The notes under the pieces were generated by a model. It had not been told where the DNA came from. It did no database searches and was given only the letters and a program-made list of their open reading frames with translations. Below, one piece after another: positions 11,159 to 20,843 of a DNA stretch of 49,760 bases (the stretch's first letter is position 1; every line of letters starts with the position of its first letter). The position numbers and the translations under genes are program-made. Origin of the DNA: Fonticula-like sp. SCN 57-25 (taxonomy: Eukaryota > Nucleariida > Rotosphaerida); assembly GCA_001724245.1 (NCBI GenBank), contig MEDX01000078.1, positions 1 through 49,760 on the forward strand, given 5' to 3'.

Positions 11159-12506
11159 TCAGGTGGCTTTGCGAGCCTTGCTTGGGCCGGGCGCCGCTGC
11201 CGCCGCCGCCGCAGCGGGAAGGGACGTCCCATTGTGCTTTGCAATGAACTGGCCTGCGACGACCACATTCGAAACAAAGAAAAATACCGACGCGGCCCAT
11301 GTTTGCGCGAAAGCGGCTTCGCCGGCAATCTCGAGCTTGTACGCAAAGTTGAGCCAGACGGCCTGGGAGGCGACCCAGAGGGAGAGGATAAAGACGAGCA
11401 TGCCCCTGGACGAGTACAAGAGGTTGGAGAAGGGGAGCACGAGAGGGAGGAAGGCGATGAACCAGACAAAGTACTGCGAGGTGCAGACCTTGTTGAACGT
11501 CACAAAGATGAACGTCTCCAGGAAGAGGCTGAAGAAGAGGTCGCGGCGGTAGGCATACCCAATAAGGACCAGCAAAAGCGCCTGGGGCAAAAAGGCGGCG
11601 AGCGATACGAGGATGCTGCCGGGCTCCTCAAAGGACAGGTAAATGTAGTACCAGTAGGGAGAAAAGTTGTGGCGGTGGTCGCGGCGCACGACGTGGTACA
11701 AAAGTGACTCGTCAACAAAGGCATTGCCGTACAGGGCGTAGCAGACCCAGGTCAAGAATAGAAACACAAAGGCGCTCGTAAAGGCAAACTTTAGCCGAAC
11801 CGGCAGAAAGAGGTCCCGCGCCCAAGCCGCCCAAGTCTTGGCCTCGCGGCGCGCCACCGTCGGGTCGACGGACCGCGGATAGTCCCCGTCCAGGAAAAAG
11901 AAGATCGGCAGCGCGTAGATAATGGGATACGTCTTTAGGTGCACGGCAGCGCCAAAGAGAATAGCGCTCAGCCAAAGGCGGTTGGAGAAGAGGGCCAGAA
12001 GCGTGCCCAGGACCAGCACGGACACGAGCGACTCGGCGTTGCCGCGCGCAGAGATTACAAACACCATGGGGTTAAGGAGCCACGATGCTGTGAAGAGCAG
12101 CGTGCGGCTCTCTGGAACACGCCGGAGCTTGAGGAGGCGGTAAATCATGACACCGCATAAAAGGTCGGCGGCACAGAAAAGAAGCTTGCCAAAGAACGGC
12201 ACAAAGACATTAGGCACCATAAGCCACGCAAGCAGTGGCGTATAGCGGTATGTGGACCTGCGCGTGTCAGTGTTAGCGGCCTGTTGCGGCAGGAGGCGCG
12301 TGCGTAGCGTACCTCTGGTACGGAGACCCGCCGTGGTAGACAAACCGCGCGCCATCGGTAAATACCGAGTAGTCGATGTCGGTAAATTTTACCTGCATGG
12401 TCCTGTCCTGCCATTCGCCGTAGACGATGAGCGCCAGGCGAACTGCGGCAGCAACAAGCAGCAACCGCCGCAGCCCGCCGGCATCACCCGCACCCGCCTT
12501 ATTCAT
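11159..12506 (-). CDS. PIGM: GPI mannosyltransferase 1 (PIG-M)
   Basis: Adds the first alpha-1,4-linked mannose to the GPI precursor in the ER lumen (family knowledge). Exons 12506-12313 and 12257-11159 (55-base intron, phase 2) give 430 residues, close to the usual 400-430. The first luminal loop has the DxD-type motif [14 protein letters not shown] followed by [14 protein letters not shown], diagnostic of PIG-M and spanning the splice junction. Repeated hydrophobic segments follow (for example [18 protein letters not shown] and [19 protein letters not shown]), with the [14 protein letters not shown] and [13 protein letters not shown] blocks. The gene shares an 84-base divergent region with the prolyl oligopeptidase gene. 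A GPI-anchored client may lie at 27734-29698. Confidence 0.95.
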
Positions 12507-12590
12507 GGCAAACTGCAAACTGGGTGTGCAAATTGCAATCTGAGTTGTTCTGGAGTTGTTTGCCTCGACTTGTGTTGTGCGCGAGTGCGT
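12507..12590. promoter_or_regulatory. 84-base bidirectional promoter region
   Basis: It separates the ATG of PIG-M (-) from the first in-frame ATG of prolyl oligopeptidase (+). It begins with GCAAACTGCAAACT at 12508-12521, found again at 18925-18938 upstream of another minus-strand gene, and continues with TGCAAATTGCAA. Promoter function is inferred from spacing. Confidence 0.5.
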
Positions 12591-15120
12591 ATGTTGTTGC
12601 GCGCCGCCGCAGCCCATCGCGTACTTTCGACAGCCACCCGAGTCGCGACCGCTTCCCCTCGCCCTTTGTTGCCCTTTTCTTCCACGCCCGCGCGCCGCCT
12701 CTTTGCTCTCGCTTGCACCCTCTCCTCTGCCCGCATGCCCACCGTGACCGAGTATCCCGCGGTCCACCGCGATGAGTCGCTCGTCGAGAGCCTTCACGGC
12801 GTCAGCGTCGCTGACCCGTACCGCTGGCTCGAGGACCCCAATGCCGAAAGCACAAAGGCATTTGTCGAGGAGCAGAACAAGGTGTTTTACAAGTACATGG
12901 CCGACATGCCCTTGCGCGACAAGGTGCGCCAGAAGCGGTGTCTAGTTAACCGGTTCCTGACGCACGCGTCTTTCACAGTTCCGCCAGCGCCTCGAGGAGC
13001 TTTACAACTATGAAAAGTTTAGCTCTCCGTTCAAGTACGGCGATCGCTACTTTTACTTTCACAACTCTGGGCTGCAGGCCCAGAGCGTCCTGTACAAGCA
13101 GCAGTCCCTGACTGGCGAGGCTACCCCCCTGCTGGACCCGAACACGCTCTCGTCGGACGGCACCGTGTCTCTGAGCTCGTACGACTTTACCGACGACGGC
13201 AAGCTGCTGGCGTACGGCCTGAGCAGCAGCGGCTCTGACTGGTCGACTGTTCACGTGCGTGACGTGGAGACGAACGAAGACCTTCCGGACAAGGTCGACT
13301 GGGTCAAGTTCAGCTCGCCCGTGTGGACGCACGACAACAAGGGCTTCTTCTACGCGCGCTACCCGCCGGCGTCCGCCAAGGACAAGGGCACCGAGACGGA
13401 CGAGAACCGCTTCCACAAGCTGTACTACCACCGGCTCGGCACGCAGCAGCACGAGGACCCGCTCATCTACGAGGCTCCCGAGCACCCCTTCTACATGTTT
13501 GGCGCGACCGTCACGGACGACGGCAACTACGTCGTGCTCACCATCTCGGAGAACACGGATCCCAAGAACATGCTCTATGTCGCCGCTCTGGAGGGCAAGG
13601 GCGTCCCCGCCGGCGGCCTTTCCTTCTCCAAGGTGGTCGACTCGTTCGAGGCCGAGTTCAGCTACATTACAAACAACGGCCCGCGCTTCTTTTTCAAGAC
13701 CAACCTCAAGGCGCCGTGCAGCAAGATCGTCACCGCCGACCTCGGCAGCGACCTGAGCGCCGCCCCGGCCTGGGCCGACGTTGTCGCCGAGTCCGACCCG
13801 CTCGAGAGCGCCCAGTGCATCGCTGAAAAGTACCTCGTCCTCACGTACCTCCGCGACGTCAAGAGCGCCGTGATGATCCACGAGCTCGAGACGGGCAAGG
13901 TCGTCCGTGAGATCCCCATTCCGATATGTGCGCGCGCCCCCCTTGACGTACGCAGTGCTGACCCGCGATCATAGGCAGCGTCTCGGGGCTCTCGGGCCGC
14001 CGCGTCGACGAAGAGTGTTTCATCCGCATCACGTCGTTTGACACGCCGAACCGCATTTTCCGCTACAACTTTGCGCAGGATGACCTCTCAGTCTTCCGCG
14101 AGACGACGTGCGCTCGCGCGCTCCCGGCCTTTTCCCGCTAACGGCTTGTGTGCAGGATCGCAGGGTTTGACAGCGCGTCGCTCCATGTGAAGCAGGTCTT
14201 TTACAACAGCAAGGATGGCACGCGCATCCCCATGTTTATTGTGCACCGCAAGGGACTCGAGCTCACTGAGCAAACGCCCGCCTTTCTGTACGGCTACGGC
14301 GGGTTCAGCATCAGCATCACGCCCGCTTTCAGCGCGGCGCGCGTTACGTACATGAACCACATGGACGGTGTCCTGGCCGTCGCCAACATTCGAGGCGGAG
14401 GGTATGCCGCTTTTTTTATCGCTTTTAAAGGTGGCTAACGAGGGGCCCGCAGCGAGTACGGCGAGACGTGGCACGAGGGTGGCACGCTTGGCAACAAGCA
14501 GAACGTGTTTGACGACTTTCAGGCGGCGGCCGAGTACCTTGTCGCAGAAAAGTACACGTCTGCGTCTCGCATCTGCATCAACGGTGGCTCGAACGGCGGC
14601 CTGCTCGTGGGCGCCTGCATCACGCAGGCGCCGCACCTGTTTGGCTGCGCCATCGCCGACGTCGGCGTCCTCGACATGCTGCGCTTCCACAAGTTCACGA
14701 TCGGGCACGCGTGGACGTCCGACTATGGCAACCCCGACGAGAAGAGCAACTTTGAGTACCTCTTCAAGTACTCGCCGCTCCACAACGTGCGCCCGGCCCT
14801 GCTCGACAAGCAGTTCCCGGCCGTCCTGCTCCTCACGGGCGACCACGACGACCGCGTCGTCCCGCTGCACTCGTTCAAGTTTATCGCCGAGCTCCAGCAC
14901 GTCCTCGGGCCCAAGCAGGACCCTGCGCGCCCGCTCGTCATCCGCATTGAGACCAAGGCCGGGCACGGCGCGGGAAAGCCGACCGCCAAAGTTGTACGTC
15001 GCCTTTGTCGCGCACCTCATTGTCGCGCCGCGCTAACAAAGAATGCCGCCGCAGCTCGACGAGGCCGCCGACCGCTTTGCCTTTATGGCGTCGGTCATGA
15101 ACATTGACTGGAAGGAGTGA
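12591..15120 (+). CDS. PREP: Prolyl oligopeptidase (S9A)
   Basis: A serine peptidase cleaving short peptides after proline. Exons 12591-12923, 12979-13927, 13975-14107, 14156-14401, 14453-14993 and 15055-15120 give 755 residues. The catalytic triad is visible: Ser in [12 protein letters not shown], Asp in [14 protein letters not shown], His in [13 protein letters not shown]. The N-terminal beta-propeller contains [12 protein letters not shown]. The hydrolase part shows FLYGYGGF and NIRGGGEYGETWH, completed across the 14402-14452 intron. The first intron starts at the GTGCGC at 12924; the later GT at 12938 gives the wrong frame. Two starts are possible. ATG 12591 adds a 48-residue extension rich in Arg, Ala and Ser with no acidic residues, like a mitochondrial presequence. 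ATG 12735 gives the usual cytosolic length of about 707. Confidence 0.96.
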
Positions 15121-15275
15121 CGCGGCATGTTCCACTGAATTGTTTCTTTTGGTATCTATACATGTACTGTTCCATTGGTAACTATTTCATTCTCTGCAAA
15201 ACCTTGCGATTTATTGCATGCTTTTTCGCGCGTTTAAACGCGCGCAAATATAAATGAATACACGTACAAAAAACT

Positions 15276-18200
15276 TTAGTGATAAAACTGGGCGCTATCA
15301 AATGTGAGTGCAAACACGTCGTTCATCTGCTTGTACTCTACCTTGATATTCTGCGCCCCTGCCTTGGCGGCGAGCGCGCCCAGCGATGACGCCAACAAAA
15401 ACTCGCCGAAAAAGGCAAGCATATCTGCCTCGCTGCCGTGCACGTCCTTGCAGTACCACTGCATCGTGAGCGGCATGGCCACGGTGCGGTTTTCCTCGTC
15501 GATAAGGCAGTTTCGATCCAGAAACTGCGTGGAAATCTCGAGGACGCGCTCCTCAAAGTCGGCCTCATCAAATGCTTCCAAGGACGGCCTCTGCGCCGTG
15601 CAGTCGCAGTAGCAAAAGTACATGAGTCGGTGGAGCGCCCGAGGCACAAAGTCGCGGTACACCTTAACTTCGGGCTCGCTACCCCCCAGCGACACTGCCG
15701 TGCTCGGCGATGGCGTCGGCGATGCGAGCTTTTCGATCGGCGTCAGCGCTAGCGACAGGCGCCGCAGCATGACCGGCGTTGTGGTGTTTGCAAGCGACAC
15801 GCGATCTTCCGCGCAAGACATCTTTCGCGTAGCGGGGCCGGCGGCGACCGATTCATTGTCCCCTTCAATCGCGTCGTCAATCGCAATCGTCAGGTCGCGC
15901 CCGCGAGTGCCCTCGCTCACAATGGAGGACGCGGGTGGCGTCAGGCGAAGGATCGTGTACAAGATATCTGCCGACAGGGCGTAAGGGACAAAAATAAAGC
16001 AAAAAAGGCTGGCGCACCGTCCGCGCTAAACATCTCGTCGCCGATGCAGAGCGTTGGGAGGGTGCCGCGAACGCGGTCGAAAAAGGTCGGCGGATTTCCG
16101 CCATCGATGACGGCGTGAACGTTCATGCTCGTGGCCACGTTGAGGAAGAAGATGGCGCGCTCGCGCATCGAAAGCACGCTTACGTCAAAGTCCACGAGGA
16201 GCCGCGCGCTCTCGGCGTATGCCTCAAACGAAGGGTGCCCGCTGCAGGCGCGCAGGCGCGACGCGTCGTCGAGCCGAAAGTCCGCCGACACAGCGCCCGG
16301 CTGCCCCGAGAGCGCGTCAGCAACCACCGTTTATCCTTCTGGGCAAGCAAGAGAGGTGCGCACGTTAACAATAGAAGAAATAAGCATTGCTTGGCGCTTG
16401 ATGAGAAGCACGCTGTGCGAGAGGATGTGCTGCGGATGCCGCGCGACCGACACCTGGAGCGGCCTCCCGGAACCTGCCGTCCCGCTGTGGCCCATGAGCG
16501 TCGCCGAACCGGAAAAAAAGGCATTGTTGCTGCCGACGCCGATGCCCGGCTGTACTCCAAAAAATGAGCAAAAAAAATATTGGCGGTTCGAGCGCACGTG
16601 CGAGGCCTTGCGGCGCTTCTCGTCCGATTGCCTGTACCGAATAGCGTGCTCGACGCGCAGCTTCCTGGCCGTTGTCCCCAACAGCACCGCCCGCGACGCC
16701 ACCTTGCTATCTCGCGCAGTGTCCAGGTTGACGATGGACCTCAGCCGCCCTATCAGCTTGTGCGGATGGGGCTTTGACGCAACGGGCGAGTCCTCTGGCG
16801 CGGGCGTCGGCGACGGTCTGTTGCCGAGCAGCTTCACCAGCAGGAGTGCCAGCGGGTGGCCGCTGCTCGGGTCCGGCGTGCTTTCCACAATGGCGGCGTA
16901 CTCGCGAAATGCAAGCGTGAAACGGCGCCTAGAATACGCGCCACATTAGCGCGCGATTGACAAGAATGATATCGTGACTGAGCGTACCGCTGCGCAACCG
17001 GCCACGCGGCCAGTGCATGCTCGCAGCGCACTGACACCTGCATCTGCTCGCTGCTGCTCAGCATGGCAAAAAAGTGGTAGAGGCACTGTGGCGACAGCAG
17101 CACGTCGTCGAGCACGGCGCGGTTGACCGACAGCAGATCATAGATCGCCGCCACGTGGCTCTGCTGCTGCCAGTGCAGCAGACCGCGCAGCCGCAGGAGG
17201 TGTGCGCGCTCCAGGGCGCCGAGCGACGCGTCGTTCAGTTTGGCCGTCACGCACAGGAGAAGCGACGGCGAAAGACCGGATCTGTGCAAATGGGGGGGTT
17301 AGCTAGCATCCTGCAGAGTGCATCCCTCTCGTACGCGGCGGTGGGCGAGGTCGAAAAGTCGGCGACTGGCAAGACAAACGGTGTGTGGGCGGCCTCGCTG
17401 TCGATCGCCGAGTTGAGCAGGTCAGCGGTGTTGTAGAGGTACTCTGTAACCGCTTCCGGGTTGCTCAAGTCGACGTCAGCCGCAAGCCCCATGCACCGCT
17501 CAAACAGCGCGTCGTGTGGCGCTTCAAATGAATGGTACGCGTCGTCCTCGCGGTGCACAAACCGCTGGAACCCAATGGACGACGCCATGCGGTGCACAAA
17601 TGCCGCTATGCTCGGGTCGCTACCCGCCTTGTAATGAACATATTTTTCCGTCTCAAAGGAGGACTCGGCCTCGAGAGAGGGCGAGTGCGGCGTGTGATAG
17701 GACTCGCACCCCGCCAGGAGGAGCGCCATATAGCCGGTAAGCAGCACGCGGAGCCTTCCAATATCGCCTCCAGTAGCAGCGGCGGTGTCCTTTCCTGTTG
17801 ACCGCGGGAAGAGCGTGCGCCGGAGCGCGGCGGTCAGGACGCGCCTGTGCGGCTCAGGCAGCACCCCAGGGTCGTTCTGCACCGAGTCCGTTTCGAGACA
17901 AACGACCATGACGTCACCTGCCATAGAGATCGCGTGTTGTTGTACCGCGTCCGTGATCGCGCCAATAAAAAAGATGGTCGGGGCGTCGAGGATTTCGGAC
18001 ATGCTGAGCGGGAGGAGCGGGACGTACACATCCTCGTATGTGAACGGGTGCAAAAGCGAGAGCATCGCTTCGCAGAGCGGCACCAGGATGGCTGGGTTCG
18101 TGCTGTGCACCACGACCGGTGTCTGGGTTAGCAGAGCCGCAAATATTGAAAGGACTATCAAGCAGCTCGTTTCAGCGCAGGGAATGAGGCATCAGAGGGA

Positions 18201-18892
18201 CGTACCGGTATGGATGCTCAGCTGCTCAAAAAGGCTCTGAATGGCCGCGTCGCTCGCCGTGTAGAGCGTCCCTTGCCTCTCCACCAGAACAGACTCTGAC
18301 GCGAGCTTGATCTCTAGCGGCAGGAACGGCTGCGGCAGCGGCACGTCTTGCAGCAGCGAGTGGATCTGCGGCTCGAGTTTATGGGAGATTTTGCCATTGC
18401 TCGCGGCATAAAGGACGTCGAGGCACGCGTGCAGCGCGCCCCAATGCCGCCACCGAGACACGACGACGACACAGCCAAACTCGCTAGATGCGCTGGGCGC
18501 GGCCAGGCGCAGACTCGAGCAAAATAGCCGGTCGCCCAGAGCGTCGGTCAATACAAAATCTGTCACTTCGGAAGGGCCATGCTCGGGACCCCCAAGCGAC
18601 AGCGCGTCGTCATCCTGGTTCGCGTCAAATTGGAATTAGACAATGGCCCTTGTGTGTCGATCGATTGGGAAAGTAAAATGCGCACCATGTCGGGGAAGCA
18701 AAATAGGGGCACCGACCTCAATGCCGAGTCAAACGAGCTTTCCTCTAGCGCCGGGTAAAAGGTGGCAGAGGAAAGAGCAAGGCTGCTACTCAACGAGGGC
18801 GATAGATCTTCCTTTGAAACACCGCTGGTGGTGGCCGCGAACGGCAGAACCAGCACCACATGGTGTAGTAGCCGGCCGTGCTGATCGTGCAT
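15276..18892 (-). CDS. DENN domain protein with C-terminal DUF547
   Basis: Seven exons (18892-18686, 18614-18206, 18154-17335, 17281-16988, 16928-16364, 16300-16018, 15967-15276) encode 1089 residues. The N-terminal third is a DENN module: VPLFCFPDM then TDFVLTDALGDRLFCSSLRL, PLPQPFLPLEIKL, IFAALLTQTPVVVHS and LHPFTYEDVYVPLLP. DENN proteins are GDP exchange factors for Rab GTPases. Residues about 770-1060 resemble DUF547: SMRERAIFFLNVATSMNVHAVI, CIGDEMFSADDILYTILR and NRTVAMPLTMQWYCKDV. The two parts are joined by continuous splicing in correct phase. The 16363-16301 intron (63 bases) is chosen because it removes an in-frame TAA; a shorter one breaks frame. The region around residues 640-765 is poorly conserved to my eye, and its exact exon structure is less sure. 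I do not recall a named protein with this pair. Confidence 0.8.
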
Positions 18893-19208
18893 GGCTCCGC
18901 TCTAAACTGTCGAATCCAAGCAATGCAAACTGCAAACTTTAATCACTTTCGGAATATGGAAAGCGAACAATAACACTGCATCTATACTTGCTCGGTAGTG
19001 TCGGAATGGGTATCTAAGCACAAGTGAATAACAAGTGAATAGGAAAGGGTACAAAATATAGCGCTTGGAGGGTGTTGAACATCAACTTCAAACATCAAAT
19101 CGTCTCAATTGGCTGTGAATTAGAGACGATTTGAAAGGTGGTCGTCACCCCGTTTGGCCTTGACTTTCCCCTGCCTGCCACCGATCGGACGTCGTGGGTG
19201 GAACCGGC
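18893..19208. promoter_or_regulatory. Divergent intergenic region, DENN/DUF547 and SDR genes
   Basis: No gene is seen in these 316 bases. GCAAACTGCAAACT lies at 18925-18938 (33 bases before the minus-strand ATG), a copy of the word at 12508-12521. A strong inverted repeat lies at 19095-19134 on the other side. Promoter function is inferred. Confidence 0.45.
19095..19134. repeat. Inverted repeat with 12-base perfect arms
   Basis: TCAAATCGTCTC at 19095-19106 is the exact reverse complement of GAGACGATTTGA at 19123-19134. The 16-base spacer begins AATT and has AATT again near its end, so the stem can extend to about 16 pairs with one bulge. The spacer contains ATTGGC. It sits 75 bases before the SDR ATG. 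It could be an operator-like site, a structured 5' UTR or a mobile-element remnant. Confidence 0.75.
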
Positions 19209-20293
19209 ATGTTTTTCGCGTCCATTATCGTCCTTGCTGCGGCGTTTGTGGCCGTCCAGGTCCATCGTCGCACCAACTGGACCTGGTTCCTGTCGCGCTC
19301 CTCGCCCGCGCTCAAGCCCGGCTCGTATGTGCTGATCACTGGCTGCGACTCTGGCTTTGGCCGCCAGACGGCCATTCGGCTTGCGAGCCAGGGCTTCCTC
19401 GTACTGGCGGGCTGCCTGCAGGAGGAGAACGCACGCTCGCTTGCTACGGTGAGCAGTAACATTGATGCTTTTGTTTGCGATGTGACGATTGAGAAGGATC
19501 GCGAGGCGTGCATGGCGCGCGTCGAGCGTCTCGGCAAGGGAAAACTGTGCGCGGTCGTCAACAATGCCGGCATTAGCGACGGATACATCGCGGAATGGAC
19601 GGACTTGTCGGTGTACCGCCGCGTCATGGACATTAACTTTTTCGCCGCCGTGGCCTTCACGCAAGCGTGCCTGCCGCACCTGCGCGCCACCAAGGGGCGC
19701 GTTGTGAATCTGTCGAGCGCGGCCGGGTTCTTCCCCAACTATGGCATGGCAGCGTACACGGCTTCCAAGCACGCCATTGCGGGTACGCGTGACGTTGCGC
19801 GTTTGGTCGCTGTGTAACCTTTTTTCGCGAAGCGTACTCGGATGCCCTCCGTGCCGAGGTCGCGGACCAGGGCGTCTCTGTGTCGACCATCATGCCCGGC
19901 TTTGCCAAGACAAAGATTCTTATGAGCGGCTTTACTCAGGCCGAGCGCGTTGCTCAGCGCGGTACGTCTTGACGCTGCGCCTACTGGCCAATTTCTGTAC
20001 TAATGTGCGGCGCCATAGTTCCCATGGAAGTTACCAAGCACTACCCGAATAACATCCTTGCCGGCCTCTCGTACCAGATGGACAAGCTGCAAAAGGATGG
20101 CTCCGACCCGGAGCTCACTGTGGACGCCATCGTGCATGCTGTCACCAGCACGCACCCCAAGGCACGCTATGTGGTCGGCGTCGACGCAAATGTGCTCCGC
20201 TTTATTGCAATGCTCCCTGCGTGGATTGTCGACCGACTTGTCGTGATGATCGTCCATAGGTCAATCAAGCTGGCGGCTCAGGCGCGCTCTTGA
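19209..20293 (+). CDS. Membrane-anchored short-chain dehydrogenase/reductase
   Basis: Exons 19209-19782, 19833-19961 and 20019-20293 give 325 residues. The N-terminus FFASIIVLAAAFVAVQV is a membrane anchor. Next comes the Rossmann motif VLITGCDSGFGRQTA (TGxxxGxG), then NNAGISDGY and the catalytic NLSSAAGF...YTASK (Ser, Tyr, Lys). The motif TGCDSGFG and the overall length recall the retinol dehydrogenase/17-beta-HSD type 6 branch. Residues downstream of the first intron (AYSDALRAEV) match the usual SDR helix after YxxxK. The substrate is probably a retinoid, steroid or other lipid, which is an inference. The first ATG in frame is 19209. Confidence 0.9.
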
Positions 20294-20843
20294 AAAGAGA
20301 AGCAATGTTTTCGTACATGAAATCAAATTTTTACCAGTTTATATGAATGAAACGTTAGTACAACGCCCCGCGCTCAACCCCGGTACACGTGTACCCATAC
20401 AGAACCTAGTTGCATGGCCCTATACCGGTATGTTAGTACTGTCTATATATTCCTACTAGTGCCAGCGATGCCTTTGGATGTTGCGCTTAGGCCGCGCACG
20501 GTCCAACAGAGAAGTAAGAAGAGAAGTACCTCTGATGGCAGAGGCTGATTGCGTGAAGGGAAGTGCGTGGTGGGCCAAAAGAATCATTACGATCCACAGC
20601 CCTGACACAGCAATTCTTTATGGCCATATTGACTCATTTCAGCCGACGGCGAACATGTGAATTTTTGGTCACATAACGATTTCACACGATCGTTTTCGGC
20701 ACCTGTGATTGGCCACAATTAAACATTGAGAATATGAGAGCCTTACCGATAGTGTCTAAATCGGGTACCATCTCAATCCTGTCTCAATCGTCGAATCCGA
20801 ACAAGAAAGAGTCGTTTTTTCCTTGCCCTGGCCTGCGAACACG
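20294..20843. other. Intergenic region before the giant receptor gene
   Basis: I see no convincing gene in these 550 bases; short open frames here lack any recognisable domain. It contains two palindromes (20382-20395 and ATACCGGTAT at about 20422-20431) and GATTGG at about 20708, which is an inverted CCAAT about 135 bases before the downstream start. Confidence 0.4.
20382..20395. repeat. Perfect 14-base palindrome centred on CACGTG
   Basis: GGTACACGTGTACC reads the same on both strands. It contains an E-box core CACGTG. It lies about 90 bases after the SDR stop and 450 before the receptor start, so its target gene, if any, is unclear. Confidence 0.6.

Noticed and set aside
12973-13881. 302-codon minus-strand frame opposite prolyl oligopeptidase
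   Set aside because: Antisense shadow of a strongly conserved coding exon.
14088-15020. 310-codon minus-strand frame
   Set aside because: Antisense to the catalytic domain of prolyl oligopeptidase, crossing its introns.
20478-20660. Small open frame in the intergenic region
   Set aside because: 60 codons, no domain, no splice support, composition like non-coding DNA.
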